Below, piece by piece: positions 29,653 through 39,864 of a stretch of DNA of 64,000 bases. How positions within the stretch are numbered: position 1 is the first letter of the stretch; each line of letters begins with the position of its first letter. This stretch comes from Xylophilus ampelinus (GTDB lineage: Bacteria; Pseudomonadota; Gammaproteobacteria; Burkholderiales; Burkholderiaceae_C). The position numbers were made by a program, and so were the translations under genes. Location: contig NZ_QJTC01000023.1 of the NCBI RefSeq assembly GCF_003217575.1, positions 1 through 64,000 of the forward strand. The letters are read 5' to 3'. A model generated the notes under the pieces. That model saw only the letters and a list, made by a program, of their open reading frames with translations. It did no database searches and was not told the DNA's origin.

Positions 29653-30429
29653 TCAGCGGGCGGTGGGTTGCGGGCGCGCCTGCAGCGCCGGATGCTGCAT
29701 GCCCGGTACCGGGTCCAGCCGGCCCAGCCCGTCCTTCGCGCCGGTGCGGCCCGCCACCTGCCAGGCCGTGCGCTGGCGCACCAGCCGGGCCAGCACTTCC
29801 AGCTCCTCGTCGGAATGGTTCATCGGGGGCGCCGGCAGCAGCTGCCGGGCAGTGCCGTCGACGGGATCGCGCTGGCCCCAGAAGGACTGGTGGTAGTCGG
29901 AGCGGCTGGTCACCTTGTCGGTGCCTGCCACCAGGTCGACCGTGCCGTAGCAGTTGCAGAAATAGGTGCGCGGGTTCTCGCCGCCGTAGACCTGGGTGTA
30001 GACGCCGGTGCCGCGGATGCCGGCGGTCAGCGTCGGTGTGAGGATGGCGCGCTGCGGGCCGCGGCTCCAGACGCTGGTGACAGCGCCGGTGGCCAGCCGC
30101 AGCAGGCCGACCGTGTGCAGCGTGGCGCCGCGCTCGACCACCAGGTGCGATTCGGGCCGCATCCGGAACGCGTCGCCGCCGATGACGAAGACCAGGCTGG
30201 AGCCGGGGCCGGTCCGCAGCGTGTCGCCGGTGACGATGGTGGCGTCGGGCGCCAGCCGCTGGCCGTTGCGCAGCACGTCGCCCTGCAGCGCGACGATGTT
30301 GCCGCGGCCCTGCGCCCGGGCGGCGGTGCCGCCGGCGGCGGCCCAGGCCGCGGCACCGCGGAGAAAATCGCGGCGTCGGAACCAGAACACGTCCGCGTCG
30401 GGTCGGGCTTGCGGAAAGGCTGGGCGCAT
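29653..30429 (-). CDS. FecR-domain protein with twin-arginine signal
   Basis: A 258-residue protein. The N-terminus has RRRDFLRGAAAWAAAGGTAA followed by RAQ, a good Tat signal with the twin-arginine motif. The FecR domain follows: LQGDVLRNGQRLAPDATIVT, then GDTLRTGPGSSLVFVIGG and ILTPTLTAGIRGTGVY. Two cysteines (YFCNCYG) lie after the domain. FecR domains in such exported proteins are thought to bind cell-surface ligands or serve as structural modules. It is the last gene of a tight four-gene minus-strand group. Confidence 0.82.
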   Translation of the reverse strand: MRPAFPQARPDADVFWFRRRDFLRGAAAWAAAGGTAARAQGRGNIVALQGDVLRNGQRLAPDATIVTGDTLRTGPGSSLVFVIGGDAFRMRPESHLVVERGATLHTVGLLRLATGAVTSVWSRGPQRAILTPTLTAGIRGTGVYTQVYGGENPRTYFCNCYGTVDLVAGTDKVTSRSDYHQSFWGQRDPVDGTARQLLPAPPMNHSDEELEVLARLVRQRTAWQVAGRTGAKDGLGRLDPVPGMQHPALQARPQPTAR

Positions 30430-30433
30430 CGGC

Positions 30434-31261
30434 TTAACCGGGTTGGTGGTGGATCCTGCCAGTATCGTCGGGTGGCGGCCCGAAGCAAGCGACGTACGTC
30501 GGATAGATCGATGCGAAGAACATGCTGGCGATCACCAGCATCGAGCCGGCCACCAGGCCGATCGTCAGCATCGCCGACGCCGACGAGCCCCCGCCCAGCA
30601 CCAGCGCCAGCAGCGTGGCCACCACGCCCACCGCCATGCCGGTGGCCGCGAACACCCCGCACCAGGCCAGCAGAAAGACGGTGAAGGCGCCGGCGTTGCG
30701 CAGGCCCGCCACCAGGCTGAAGAACAGGCTCTTGGCCGGCGTAACGCCGTGCCAGTAGACCAGCGCCGCGGCGTTCGAGAACAGCAGCAGCAGCGGCACG
30801 GTGAGCGCCAGGGTGAACCCGAGCCAGCCGGGCATGCCGTCGCGCATCAGGGTTTCGCGGTCGATCCGGGCGTCGGCCGCGGCGGTGCCGGCGGCACCCC
30901 CGTCGTCCAGCAGCGATGCGGCGCCCATCACCAGCACGCAGGCCAAGGCGAAGAAGACGCCCAGCAGCAGCATCGCGACGGTGCGCGACCTGCCCTTGCG
31001 CAGCCCGGCGAAGAGCAGGCCGGCGCGGGCGGGGCGGCCCCGGCCCGCCTCGTGCGCGCCGGCCACCATGCCGGCCAGGAACACCGGTGTCAGCACCAGG
31101 GCCACCGCCACGCCGACGATCGGCACCACCGCCAGCACCGAGCTGAGCAGTTGCATGAACAGGAACAGCGCCGCCAGCGACAGCGGCTGCCGCGCGAAGA
31201 GACGCATGCCGGAGCGGACCCATTGCAGGCCGTCGCGCGCAGGAACGATATGGAGTTGCAT
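30434..31261 (-). CDS. BPSS1780 family membrane protein
   Basis: A 275-residue inner-membrane protein with about six hydrophobic segments. The family start MQLHIVPARDGLQWVRSGMR is present, followed by a proximal helix and a Gly/Arg-rich cytoplasmic loop. Function is unknown. It follows thrB by 22 bases and is followed by the FecR gene after four bases, a strong sign of an operon. The conserved start supports the ATG at 31261. Confidence 0.82.
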   Translation of the reverse strand: MQLHIVPARDGLQWVRSGMRLFARQPLSLAALFLFMQLLSSVLAVVPIVGVAVALVLTPVFLAGMVAGAHEAGRGRPARAGLLFAGLRKGRSRTVAMLLLGVFFALACVLVMGAASLLDDGGAAGTAAADARIDRETLMRDGMPGWLGFTLALTVPLLLLFSNAAALVYWHGVTPAKSLFFSLVAGLRNAGAFTVFLLAWCGVFAATGMAVGVVATLLALVLGGGSSASAMLTIGLVAGSMLVIASMFFASIYPTYVACFGPPPDDTGRIHHQPG

Positions 31262-31283
31262 GGAGGAGGCGAAGATGCGCGGC

Positions 31284-32264
31284 TCAGGCGGCGCAGAGGG
31301 CATCGACGCGGCCGCGCAGCACCCGCTCGAAATGGGTCGGGTCGTGCGGCGTCAGCAGCTCGGCATGGCGCGGCAGGTGGAAATCCCACAGCCGCGAGAT
31401 CCAGAAGCGCAGCGCGGCGGCGCGCAGCATCGCGGGCATCAGCGCGCGCTCGGCCGGCTCCAGCGGGCGCACCGCGGCGTAGGCCTGCAGCAGCACGTCG
31501 GCGCGGGCATCGTCCTGCAGGCCGGTGGCCCAGTCGATGCACCAGTCGTTCAGGCACACCGCCAGGTCGAAGGCGAAGCTGTCCCAGCCGGCGAAGTAGA
31601 AATCGAAAAAGCCGGTGAGCGTCTCGCCGTCGAACATCGCGTTGTCGCGGAACAGGTCGGCATGCACCGGGCCGCGCGGCAGCGCCGTGTAGTCGGGCGA
31701 TGCGGCGACGTGGTTCTGGTAGGCCAACTCGGACCGCAGCAGTGTCGCCTGGGCGGGCTCCAGGTGGGGCAGCACGCTGGGCACCACCTCGTTCCACCAG
31801 GCCAGTCCGCGCAGGTTGGGCTGGCTGCGGGAGAAGTCGCGGCCGGCCAGGTGCATCCGGGCCAGCATCCCGCCCAGGGCGCGGCAATGCGCCGTGCCGG
31901 GTTTGAGCTCGCTCGCGCCGCGCAGCCGGTTGACCACCGCGGCGGGCTTGCCGCAGAGCTGGTGGAGCACGTTGCCGGTGCGGTCGGGCGCCGGATCGGG
32001 CACCGGGATGCCGCGGGCCGCCAAGTGCTGCATCAGGTACAGGTAGAAGGGCAGCTGCTCGGCCGTCAGCCGCTCGAACAGGGTCAGCACGAACTCGGCC
32101 TGGCGGCCGGGCGTGTCGGCATCGCCCTCCTGCCAGGTGGTGGCGAAGTAGTTGGTGTTCTCGATGCCGCCGGCGATGCCGCGCAGCTCCAGCAGTTCGC
32201 CCAACCGCAGCTGGCGCATCAGTTTGCGTGCCTCGTCCGCGGAGACTTCGGTGAATACGGCCAT
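31284..32264 (-). CDS. thrB: Homoserine kinase (aminoglycoside phosphotransferase fold)
   Basis: A 326-residue kinase that makes O-phosphohomoserine in threonine biosynthesis. It has the APH/choline kinase fold rather than the GHMP fold of enteric ThrB. The catalytic motif is [11 protein letters not shown], followed by the metal-binding [19 protein letters not shown]. The N-terminal start [19 protein letters not shown] is typical for this ThrB type in betaproteobacteria. It stands 64 bases behind the DUF2782 gene on the same strand. Confidence 0.93.
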   Translation of the reverse strand: MAVFTEVSADEARKLMRQLRLGELLELRGIAGGIENTNYFATTWQEGDADTPGRQAEFVLTLFERLTAEQLPFYLYLMQHLAARGIPVPDPAPDRTGNVLHQLCGKPAAVVNRLRGASELKPGTAHCRALGGMLARMHLAGRDFSRSQPNLRGLAWWNEVVPSVLPHLEPAQATLLRSELAYQNHVAASPDYTALPRGPVHADLFRDNAMFDGETLTGFFDFYFAGWDSFAFDLAVCLNDWCIDWATGLQDDARADVLLQAYAAVRPLEPAERALMPAMLRAAALRFWISRLWDFHLPRHAELLTPHDPTHFERVLRGRVDALCAA

Positions 32265-32328
32265 GGATTCGGGGAGAGGGGCCGGAGCGGGTGTCCGGCG
32301 TGGACGAAGAAGACCGGGAGGGCCGGGC

Positions 32329-32697
32329 TCAGAAGCCCATGACGCGCCAGACGCGCTGGCCGGTGTCGGATTCGGCGCCGTCGCGCACGGCGGGCCGGCG
32401 GCGGGTGCCCTCGGTGGGCGTGATCTCGTACTGCGGCACCTCGGCCTTGGGCTGCACCGTGATGCGCTGGGTCTGGCCGCCGTAGCGCACCTCGTCGACC
32501 CGGCTGCCGCCGTCTTCCACCCGGATCCGCTCGACCCGCTGCTCGACCTTGGCACCGGCGGGCGGCGACACGTCGGCCAGGTGGGCGGGGGCGGCGGCCG
32601 GGGCCTGGGCGAAGGCCTGCAGGCAGACCAGGCCGGCCAGCGCCAGCGAGTGCCGGAAGCCGGCCGAGAGAAGGGAGGGGGTGGTGGCGGCGCGCAT
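32329..32697 (-). CDS. DUF2782 family exported protein
   Basis: A 122-residue protein with a signal peptide (about residues 1-31, ending FAQA). The mature part has the DUF2782 pattern: [20 protein letters not shown], then [21 protein letters not shown], ending in QRVWRVMGF. Function is unknown. Its position beside thrB and divergent from polA is a conserved arrangement in Burkholderiales. Confidence 0.85.
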   Translation of the reverse strand: MRAATTPSLLSAGFRHSLALAGLVCLQAFAQAPAAAPAHLADVSPPAGAKVEQRVERIRVEDGGSRVDEVRYGGQTQRITVQPKAEVPQYEITPTEGTRRRPAVRDGAESDTGQRVWRVMGF

Positions 32698-32811
32698 CGG
32701 CGGATTGTAGGCGGTGGCCGCACGGCCGTGACCCCCATTCGCCCGTGCGCCGCGGGTCCGCCGCCTGTATCCGCACGCCGGCGCCGGCCGGGGGGCAGGC
32801 ACAATCGGCCG
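32698..32811. promoter_or_regulatory. Divergent promoter region between polA and the thrB operon
   Basis: The 114 bases between the two start codons must hold both promoters. The sequence is highly GC-rich and no clear -35 or -10 boxes are visible. Confidence 0.4.
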
Positions 32812-35736
32812 ATGAGCGACACCCCCCCCGCCCCGCTGCCGGACGCAGCCGACACGCCAGCCGCATCCCCACCCGCCGCATCCCCACCACCCGCCGCAGC
32901 ACCCGCCGCACCGGCTGCGGCTTCTCCGGCGCGCAAGACACTGCTGCTGGTCGACGGCTCCAGCTACCTCTACCGTGCCTTCCACGCCATGCCCGACCTG
33001 CGGGCGGTACCGGGCGACCCGTCCAGCCCCGCCACCGGTGCGATCCGCGGCATGGTCAACATGCTGGCGGCGCTGCGGCGCGAGGTGCGGGCCGACTACG
33101 TCGCCTGCATCTTCGACGCCAGCGGCCCCACCTTCCGCGACACGCTCTACCCCGACTACAAGGCCCAGCGCGCCCCGATGCCCGACGATCTGCGCAGCCA
33201 GATCCCGGCGATCCACGAGGTGGTGAGGCTGCTGGGCTGGCCGGTGCTGGTGGTGCCCGACGTGGAGGCCGACGACGTGATCGGCACCCTGGCCGCCTGC
33301 GGCTCGCACCAGGCGGTCGAGGTGATCGTCTCCAGCGGCGACAAGGACCTGAGCCAGCTGGTCGACGAGCACATCACCATCATCGACACGATGAACGGCA
33401 AGCGGCGCGACGTGGCCGGTGTGACGGCCGAGTTCGGCGTGCCGCCCTCCTTGATGCTCGACTACCAGACCCTGGTGGGCGACACGGTCGACAACGTGCC
33501 GGGCGTGCCCAAGGTCGGCCCCAAGACGGCCGCCAAGTGGCTGATGGAGTACGGATCGCTCGACGCGCTGATGGCGCGCGCCGACGAGATCAAGGGCGTG
33601 GCCGGCGAGAACCTGCGGGCCGCGCGCGACTGGCTGCCCAAGGGCCGCGAACTGCTCACCATCCTCACCGACTGCAGCCTCGACGGCCATGTCGAGGGCC
33701 TGCCGGCGCTCGCCCAACTCGAGCCGGCGCCCCAGCAGACCGAGGCGCTCAAGGCCTTCTACGAACGCTACGGCTTCAAGAGCCTGGCCCGCGCGCTGGA
33801 CGTGCAGGACACGCCGCCCGAGCTGATCGAGGAAAGCCGGAAGAAGCGGCGCCCCGGCCGCGAAGTCGGCCAGGAACCCGGCCTGTTCGACGAGCCGGCG
33901 GGACAAGCCGATGCGGCCGCGTCGGCCGCCAGCAACCTGCGCTACGACGTGCTGCTGGACTGGCCGGCCTTCGACGCCTGGTTCGCCCGGGTGCAGGCCG
34001 CCGACCTGGTCGCGATCGACACCGAGACCACCTCGCTCGACGAGATGCGCGCCGAGATCGTCGGCATCAGCTGGAGCGTCGAGCCCGGCGAGGCCGCCTA
34101 CGTGCCGCTGATGCACGACTACCCCGACGCCCCGGCCCAGCTGCCGCGCGACGAGGTGCTGGCCCGGCTCAAGCCGTGGCTGGAGGACGCCAGCCGCCCC
34201 AAGCTGGGCCAGCATGTGAAGTACGACCGGCACGTCTTCGCCAACCACGGCGTCGAGGTGCAGGGCTACGCCCACGACACCATGCTGCAGAGCTACGTGC
34301 TCGAAGTGCACAAGCCCCACGGCCTGGCCAGCCTGGCCGAGCGCCACCTGGGCCGCGGCGGCATCGCCTACGAAGACCTCTGCGGCAAGGGCGCCAAGCA
34401 GATCCCCTTCGGCCAGGTGGCGATCGACAAGGCCGCCGAATACTCCTGCGAGGACTCCGACCAGACCCTCGACGTGCACCGCACCCTCTGGCCGCAGCTG
34501 GAGCGCAACGACGCGCTGCGCGGCATCTACGACCTGGAAATGGCCAGCAGCGAGGCGCTCTACCGCGTCGAGCGCAACGGCGTGCTGATCGACGCCGCGG
34601 TGCTGCAGGCGCAGAGCCACGACCTGGGCCAGCGCATCGTGCAGCTGGAGACCGAGGCCTATGAGATCGCCGGCCAGCCCTTCAACCTGGGCAGCCCCAA
34701 GCAACTGGGCGAGATATTCTTCGACAAGCTCGGCATGCCGGTCGTCAAAAAGACCGCCACCGGCGCCCGCAGCACCGACGAGGAGGTGCTGGAAAAGCTG
34801 GCCGAGGACTACCCGCTGCCCGCCAAGCTGCTGGAGCACCGCGGCCTTTCGAAGCTCAAGGGCACCTACACCGACAAGCTGGCGCTGCTGGCCCTGCCGC
34901 GCACCGGCCGGGTCCACACGCACTACGCGCAGGCTGTGGCGGTCACCGGGCGGCTCTCCAGCAACGACCCCAACCTGCAGAACATCCCGATCCGCACCGC
35001 GGAAGGCCGCCGCGTGCGCGAGGCCTTCGTCGCGCCCGCGGGCAGCGTGATCGCCAGCGCCGACTACAGCCAGATCGAGCTGCGGATCATGGCCCACATC
35101 AGCGGCGACGCGGCCCTGCTGCGCGCCTTCACCGAAGGCATCGACGTGCACCGTGCGACCGCGGCCGAGGTGTTCGGCGTGGCGGTCGACCAGGTGAGCA
35201 GCGAGCAGCGCCGCTATGCCAAGGTGATCAACTTCGGCCTGATCTACGGCATGAGCAGCTTCGGCCTGTCGAAGGCGCTGGCCATCGAGACCAAGGCCGC
35301 GGCCGCCTACATCGACCGGTATTTCCAGCGCTTCTCGGGGGTGAAGGTCTACATGGACGAGACCCGCCAGTCGGCCAAGGAGCAGGGCTATGTCGAGACC
35401 GTCTTCGGCCGCCGGCTCTATCTGCCCGAGATCAACTCGCCCAACGGCCCGCGCCGGGGCGGCGCCGAGCGCGCCGCGATCAACGCGCCGATGCAGGGCA
35501 CCGCGGCCGACCTGATCAAGAAGAGCATGGTCGAGGTGCAGCGGGTGCTCGACGCCGAGCAACGCGGCACGAAGATGGTGATGCAGGTGCACGACGAACT
35601 CGTCTTCGAGGTGCCCGAGGCCGAGGTGGAATGGGTGCGCACCGCGGTGCCGCGCATCATGGCCGAGGTGGCCGACCTGAAGGTGCCGCTGCTGGCCGAG
35701 ATCGGCTTCGGGCCGAACTGGGACAAGGCGCACTGA
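32812..35736 (+). CDS. polA: DNA polymerase I
   Basis: A 974-residue enzyme with all three activities. An unusual Ala/Pro-rich extension fills the first 40 residues, then the 5'-3' exonuclease domain starts at [17 protein letters not shown]. The 3'-5' exonuclease domain keeps [10 protein letters not shown] and appears active. The polymerase domain shows motif [17 protein letters not shown], motif [21 protein letters not shown] and motif [13 protein letters not shown]. The role is gap filling and primer removal. The low-complexity N-terminal extension is longer than usual for the family, which explains the high length. Confidence 0.97.
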   Translation: MSDTPPAPLPDAADTPAASPPAASPPPAAAPAAPAAASPARKTLLLVDGSSYLYRAFHAMPDLRAVPGDPSSPATGAIRGMVNMLAALRREVRADYVACIFDASGPTFRDTLYPDYKAQRAPMPDDLRSQIPAIHEVVRLLGWPVLVVPDVEADDVIGTLAACGSHQAVEVIVSSGDKDLSQLVDEHITIIDTMNGKRRDVAGVTAEFGVPPSLMLDYQTLVGDTVDNVPGVPKVGPKTAAKWLMEYGSLDALMARADEIKGVAGENLRAARDWLPKGRELLTILTDCSLDGHVEGLPALAQLEPAPQQTEALKAFYERYGFKSLARALDVQDTPPELIEESRKKRRPGREVGQEPGLFDEPAGQADAAASAASNLRYDVLLDWPAFDAWFARVQAADLVAIDTETTSLDEMRAEIVGISWSVEPGEAAYVPLMHDYPDAPAQLPRDEVLARLKPWLEDASRPKLGQHVKYDRHVFANHGVEVQGYAHDTMLQSYVLEVHKPHGLASLAERHLGRGGIAYEDLCGKGAKQIPFGQVAIDKAAEYSCEDSDQTLDVHRTLWPQLERNDALRGIYDLEMASSEALYRVERNGVLIDAAVLQAQSHDLGQRIVQLETEAYEIAGQPFNLGSPKQLGEIFFDKLGMPVVKKTATGARSTDEEVLEKLAEDYPLPAKLLEHRGLSKLKGTYTDKLALLALPRTGRVHTHYAQAVAVTGRLSSNDPNLQNIPIRTAEGRRVREAFVAPAGSVIASADYSQIELRIMAHISGDAALLRAFTEGIDVHRATAAEVFGVAVDQVSSEQRRYAKVINFGLIYGMSSFGLSKALAIETKAAAAYIDRYFQRFSGVKVYMDETRQSAKEQGYVETVFGRRLYLPEINSPNGPRRGGAERAAINAPMQGTAADLIKKSMVEVQRVLDAEQRGTKMVMQVHDELVFEVPEAEVEWVRTAVPRIMAEVADLKVPLLAEIGFGPNWDKAH

Positions 35737-35820
35737 GCGGCGGGGCCGGCCGGTGGCGGCCGCGTCGCTTCCGCCCGCTTCCCGCTGGCGCGCACCGGAC
35801 GCTGGCGCGCCCGCCTTGCT

Positions 35821-36738
35821 CTACCGCCCGTTCCAGGCCCTGGCTACCAGGTCGCGGTAGTGCACGGCCGGCCGCTCCAGCAACCCTTGCAAAACAGTCG
35901 CGTCGGCCACGTTGTCGGTGCCCAGCATCGCCAGGCTTTCGCTGCACCAGGGCGATGCCGGCACCAGGTCGCCCAGCCGGGCGCTGAGCCGGGTGAGCGG
36001 CTCGGGCAGCGGCAGCACACCCGCCTTGCCGTGGCCGGACTGGGCGCGCAGGCTGGCGACCAGGTCGCCCATCGGGAGCGCTTCGGGGCCGGCGCATTCG
36101 ACCACGCCCTGGCGGTCGGCGGCACGGCCGAGCAGGGCGGCGATCGCCTCGGCCAGGTCCTGCACCGCGACCGGCTGCACCCGCGCGTTCAGCACCGGGC
36201 GCGGCAGCACCACCACCGGCAGCTTCGCCAGGTTCATGAACAGCGCGCTGCTGGCGCCACCCTTGCCGAAGACCACGCTCGGCCGCACGACGCAGGCCGA
36301 CAGGGCCGTGCCTCCGTCGGTAGGCGCGCGGGCGGCCACGGCCAGCAGATGCGTGTCGGCCGCGCGCTTGGTGCTGGCGTATTGCGTGTCGCCCTGGTCC
36401 ACGCCCAGCGCCGAGACCTGCACCACCCGCCGCACGCCGGCCCGGGCGCAGGCGTCGAAGAGGGCCCGCGGCGCATCGCGGTGCAGGACGGCGATCGGCT
36501 GGCGCGGGCTGTCGCGCAGAACGCCGACCGCGTTGACCACCGCGTCGATGCCGGCCAGCCGCGGCAGCCAGTCGCCCGCCGACAGGTCGCGGGTGAAATC
36601 GACCGCGCACTGGTCGGGGCCGGAGGGCTCGCGGCGCGGCGAGATGCCTTCGACCACCCGGTGTCCGTCGGCCCGCAGGCGCGCGGCCAGGTGCCGGCCG
36701 ACGAAACCGGTCGCGCCGGTGAGAAAGATGTTCGACAT
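35821..36738 (-). CDS. NAD(P)-binding protein, NDUFA9-like atypical SDR
   Basis: A 305-residue Rossmann protein starting MSNIFLTGATGFVGRHLAAR, with the glycine-rich NAD(P) motif GATGFVG. The catalytic YxxxK of SDRs reads YASTK in GDTQYASTKRAADTH. Further family stretches are VVNAVGVLRD and SALGVDQGDTQYA. Relatives include the NDUFA9-like SDRs and CC3-type sugar or lipid reductases. The substrate is unknown. The gene is divergent from the dienelactone hydrolase gene (161 bases between starts). Confidence 0.85.
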   Translation of the reverse strand: MSNIFLTGATGFVGRHLAARLRADGHRVVEGISPRREPSGPDQCAVDFTRDLSAGDWLPRLAGIDAVVNAVGVLRDSPRQPIAVLHRDAPRALFDACARAGVRRVVQVSALGVDQGDTQYASTKRAADTHLLAVAARAPTDGGTALSACVVRPSVVFGKGGASSALFMNLAKLPVVVLPRPVLNARVQPVAVQDLAEAIAALLGRAADRQGVVECAGPEALPMGDLVASLRAQSGHGKAGVLPLPEPLTRLSARLGDLVPASPWCSESLAMLGTDNVADATVLQGLLERPAVHYRDLVARAWNGR

Positions 36739-36898
36739 GGGCGGAGCCTTTCGGGAACGAATCGGACAAGGGCAGGCGAGGGCGGTACCCGCCGACCGGC
36801 GCAGGGGAGGTATTCCGAATGTAGACCGCCTCCGTATGCACGTGGCAACACGCGGTCGCCGCCTACACTGGCGGCTCATTTCAACCCTGGAGAAACCG

Positions 36899-37798
36899 AT
36901 GCTGCGCGACGACGACATGAAATCCGACTTCGATTCCCTGCTGCCCGGCCGCAGTACCGAGCAGGGCGCCAGCCGGCGCACCGCGCTGAAGACGGCGCTG
37001 GGCGTGGGCTACGCCGCCGCCACGCTGCCGATCGTGGCGCAGACGGTGGTCTCCACGCCCGCCGACGGCCTGCGCGTCGGTGCCCTCGACTACGAGGTGG
37101 CGGGCTTCCGGGTACCGGGCTATTACGCCGCGCCGGCCGGCAAGACCGGCGTGCCGGTGGTCCTGGTGATCCAGGAAATCTTCGGCGTGCACGAGTACAT
37201 CCGCGACACCTGCCGCCGCCTGGCCAAGCTGGGCTACCTGGCCGTCGCGCCCGAGATGTTCGCCCGCCAGGGCGATCCGCAGAAGATCACCGAGATGGCG
37301 CGGCTGCAGGCCGAGATCGTCTCCAAGGTGCCCGACGCGCAGGTGATGGCCGACCTCGACGGTGCGCTGAAGTGGGCGGCGGCCCACGGCGGCGACGTGT
37401 CGCGCGCCGGCATCACCGGCTTCTGCTGGGGCGGCCGGATCACCTGGCTCTACGCCGCGCAGGGCCCGGTGAAGGCGGGCGTCGCCTGGTACGGCCGCCT
37501 GGTGGGCCAGGCCAGCGACCTGACGCCGCGCCATCCGGTGGACGTGGCCGCCCACCTCAAGGCGCCGGTGCTGGGCCTCTACGGCGGCGCCGACGCCGGC
37601 ATACCGCTCGATACTGTTGATAAAATGAAATCATCTTTGGCGGCCGGCTCGGCCGCCGCCAAGGCGTCGCAGTTCGTGGTGTACCCGGAAGCCGGCCACG
37701 CTTTCCACGCCGACTACCGCCCCAGCTACCGCAAGGAAGCCGCGGAAGACGGCTGGAAGCGGGCGCTCGAATGGTTCAAGACCCACGGCGTCGTCTGA
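36899..37798 (+). CDS. Dienelactone hydrolase family protein, exported
   Basis: A 299-residue alpha/beta hydrolase. The N-terminus carries SRRTALKTALGVGYAAATLP, a Tat-like signal. The nucleophile is the cysteine in GFCWGG, with Asp in GGADAGI and His in EAGHAFH completing the triad seen in dienelactone hydrolases. The classical enzyme opens dienelactones in chloroaromatic breakdown, but exported homologues often act on other esters. The start has a GGAG ribosome site. A short AT-rich patch near 37610-37640 is present but within a conserved frame. Confidence 0.88.
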   Translation: MLRDDDMKSDFDSLLPGRSTEQGASRRTALKTALGVGYAAATLPIVAQTVVSTPADGLRVGALDYEVAGFRVPGYYAAPAGKTGVPVVLVIQEIFGVHEYIRDTCRRLAKLGYLAVAPEMFARQGDPQKITEMARLQAEIVSKVPDAQVMADLDGALKWAAAHGGDVSRAGITGFCWGGRITWLYAAQGPVKAGVAWYGRLVGQASDLTPRHPVDVAAHLKAPVLGLYGGADAGIPLDTVDKMKSSLAAGSAAAKASQFVVYPEAGHAFHADYRPSYRKEAAEDGWKRALEWFKTHGVV

Positions 37799-37841
37799 CG
37801 CCCTATCCCGGAGTGGCTTCCGCCGCACCGGGCCGTACGCG

Positions 37842-37871
37842 AAACCGCCCGCCTTGCCGGGCGGTTTTTTT
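37842..37871 (+). terminator. Rho-independent terminator after the dienelactone hydrolase gene
   Basis: The stem AAACCGCCCG pairs with CGGGCGGTTT and ends in a run of T at 37865-37871. This is the strongest terminator in the window. Confidence 0.93.
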
Positions 37872-37886
37872 CTGCCAGGCGATTCT

Positions 37887-37947
37887 TTGAAAAAAATAGG
37901 GCGCTTGCCCTTGTTTGAAAACGACTTATAGCTATGACTTTGATAGC
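37887..37947 (-). repeat. Dispersed repeat, copy 7 (inverted), spanning the ZIP start codon
   Basis: The core at 37931-37947 reads GCTAT-GACTTTG-ATAGC on the plus strand. Its flank, on the minus strand, holds the small hairpin GGGC-AAGC-GCCC and the tail ATTTTTTTCAAAG. The ATG of the ZIP gene (37934) lies inside the core. The second hairpin differs from the main type, so this is a divergent member. Confidence 0.65.
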
Positions 37948-38923
37948 AATTTTGGTGGGGACGCTGGTGGCCGGTATCGGCAGCGTGTGGGTGGCGGCCG
38001 CCTTGCTGCGTCTGGGCGTCGGGGGGCGGGCGCCCGGGGGCGTCGGGCCCCGTCACCTGCTGAGCCTGGCGGCCGGCGCGCTGCTGGCGACGGCCTTCAT
38101 GCACCTGCTGCCCGAGGCCTTCGAAAGCGCCGTCCCGCCGCAGGTGCTGTTCGCCACGCTGCTGGTCGGGCTGGTGTTCTTCTTCTTGCTCGACAAGGCC
38201 GAGCTGTGGCACCACGGCCACGAGCACGGCGCGGGGCCGGACACCGCCGATGCGCAGCACGGCCACGGCGAGGGCCACGGCCACGAAGGCCACGCCACCG
38301 GGCACCACCACCATCGCCACGTGCCGGCCGACGGTGAGCGCGCCGGTGCCTGGGCGGTGCTGACCGGCGACAGCGTCCACTGCTTCGGCGACGGCGTGCT
38401 GATCGCCTCGGCCTTCGCGGCCGACATCCGCCTGGGTTTCGTCGCCGCGCTGGCGGTGCTGGCGCACGAGGTGCCGCACCACATGGGCGACCTGATCGTG
38501 GTGCGCCAGACCAGTTCCAACCGCCGCGCCGCCCTGGTCAAGGTTTCGCTGGCCGGTGGCCTGACGGTGCTGGGCGGCCTGGGCGGCCATCTCCTGGTCG
38601 ACCAGATCCACGGCCTGCTGCCCTATCTGCTGGTGGTCGCGTCGAGCAGTTTCCTCTACGTGGCCCTGGCCGATTTGATCCCCCAGCTGCAGAAGCGCCT
38701 GACCGCCCGCCAGACCTTCGCCCAGGTGGCGTGGCTGCTGGCCGGCATCGCGCTGGTGACGGCGGCGAGCCGGCTGGCCCACGGCGGCCACGACCATGGC
38801 CATGGACACGAGGGCCACGGACACGCAAGCCATGCGGACCACGACCATGCGGCGGAGCGGGGAGCGTCGGGCGCATCGGGTGCGGCGCCCGGGAGGCTTG
38901 CTCCGCCCGCGACAAGCCGGTAG
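37934..38923 (+). CDS. ZIP family metal transporter
   Basis: A 329-residue membrane protein with about eight helices. The metal-binding helices hold SVHCFGDGVLIASAF and LAHEVPHHMGDLIVVRQ, the classic ZIP H..GD and HE.PH motifs. A His-rich cytoplasmic loop (residues about 95-135) and a second His-rich tail near the C-terminus should bind Zn2+ or related metals. ZIP proteins import zinc, iron or other divalent metals, but direction and metal are not certain. The start codon and first codons (MTLIAIL) come from repeat copy 7. No good ribosome binding site is visible upstream. Confidence 0.9.
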   Translation: MTLIAILVGTLVAGIGSVWVAAALLRLGVGGRAPGGVGPRHLLSLAAGALLATAFMHLLPEAFESAVPPQVLFATLLVGLVFFFLLDKAELWHHGHEHGAGPDTADAQHGHGEGHGHEGHATGHHHHRHVPADGERAGAWAVLTGDSVHCFGDGVLIASAFAADIRLGFVAALAVLAHEVPHHMGDLIVVRQTSSNRRAALVKVSLAGGLTVLGGLGGHLLVDQIHGLLPYLLVVASSSFLYVALADLIPQLQKRLTARQTFAQVAWLLAGIALVTAASRLAHGGHDHGHGHEGHGHASHADHDHAAERGASGASGAAPGRLAPPATSR

Positions 38924-39072
38924 TGCTTTCGTTGCCAAGCTCCTGAATCCCTAGCAGGACGCCGGCGTCTTTTGCCGGCTCCAGGCCGGTTCGCCTTCGA
39001 AACCGGGGCTGTCCGATCGGACGGTCGGCTGCGGCCGTGCGATGTCGGGACACCGCCGGATCGCTCGCGCCG

Positions 39073-39819
39073 TCAGTGCGACAGCGCCTCCCGCACCGCC
39101 GACATCTGCCGGCGCGAGACCGCCAGCGCCTCCGGCACGCCATGTACCCGCACGGCCCAGCCTTCGCCTTCCACCGCGTCGTAATGCCGCTCCAGCGCCC
39201 GCACCGCGCGCCGGGCGACGAGGGCGTTGCGGTGGATGCGAATGAAGCGGGGCGCGAAGCGTTCCTCCAGGTCCTGCAGCGATCCGTCGAGGATGTAGCT
39301 GCGCAGGGCGGTGCGCACGGTGACGTACTTCAGCTCGGCCTTCAGGTACAGAACCTCGTCGAGCGGCACCCGTTCGGTCCGGCCGCGGTCCTGGATCAGC
39401 AGCGACGGCGGCTCCGGCGGGGCCGTGGGGTCCGGGCCGGTCGCGGTGCCGGTGGTGCGCTTGACTTTGTACAAGGCCTGCTTCAGGCGGGGCAGGCGCA
39501 CCGGCTTGGTCAGGTAGTCGGCCGCGTCCAGCTCGAAGGCGTTCAGCGCGTGCTCCGCATGGGCAGTGACGAAGACCACCGCCGGCGGCTGCGGCAGCGC
39601 GCGCATGGTGTCCGCCAGCGCCAGGCCGTCGGTGCCCGGCATGTTGATGTCGAGCAGCACCACGTCGAAACGCCGGGCCTGCAGCAGGGCCTGCGCCTGC
39701 GCCGCGTCGCCGGCCTCGTCCACATGCGCCGCGGCGGGCGCGCTGCAGTCGGCCAGCAGGGTGCGCAGGCGCTGGCGCGCCAGGGGTTCGTCGTCGACGA
39801 TGAGGATGTCGAGAGTCAT
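39073..39819 (-). CDS. LytTR-family response regulator
   Basis: A 248-residue regulator. The receiver domain has Asp9/Asp10, the phosphoacceptor Asp57 (VVLLDINMPG) and Lys105 (TKPVRL). The LytTR DNA-binding domain follows from about residue 145, with VLYLKAELKYVTVRT and FIRIHRNALVARRAV. The pattern fits AlgR-type regulators. It lies 45 bases behind its cognate histidine kinase gene, in the same direction. Confidence 0.93.
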   Translation of the reverse strand: MTLDILIVDDEPLARQRLRTLLADCSAPAAAHVDEAGDAAQAQALLQARRFDVVLLDINMPGTDGLALADTMRALPQPPAVVFVTAHAEHALNAFELDAADYLTKPVRLPRLKQALYKVKRTTGTATGPDPTAPPEPPSLLIQDRGRTERVPLDEVLYLKAELKYVTVRTALRSYILDGSLQDLEERFAPRFIRIHRNALVARRAVRALERHYDAVEGEGWAVRVHGVPEALAVSRRQMSAVREALSH

Positions 39820-39864
39820 GATCGTGGAAGTGCGGTCGAGGAATGGAAGGGGGGCGCGGTGCGC

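Noticed and set aside
37605-37645. Tenth copy of the GCTAT-N7-ATAGC repeat in the dienelactone hydrolase gene
   Set aside because: The AT-rich patch lacks both core arms and lies in a conserved protein region.
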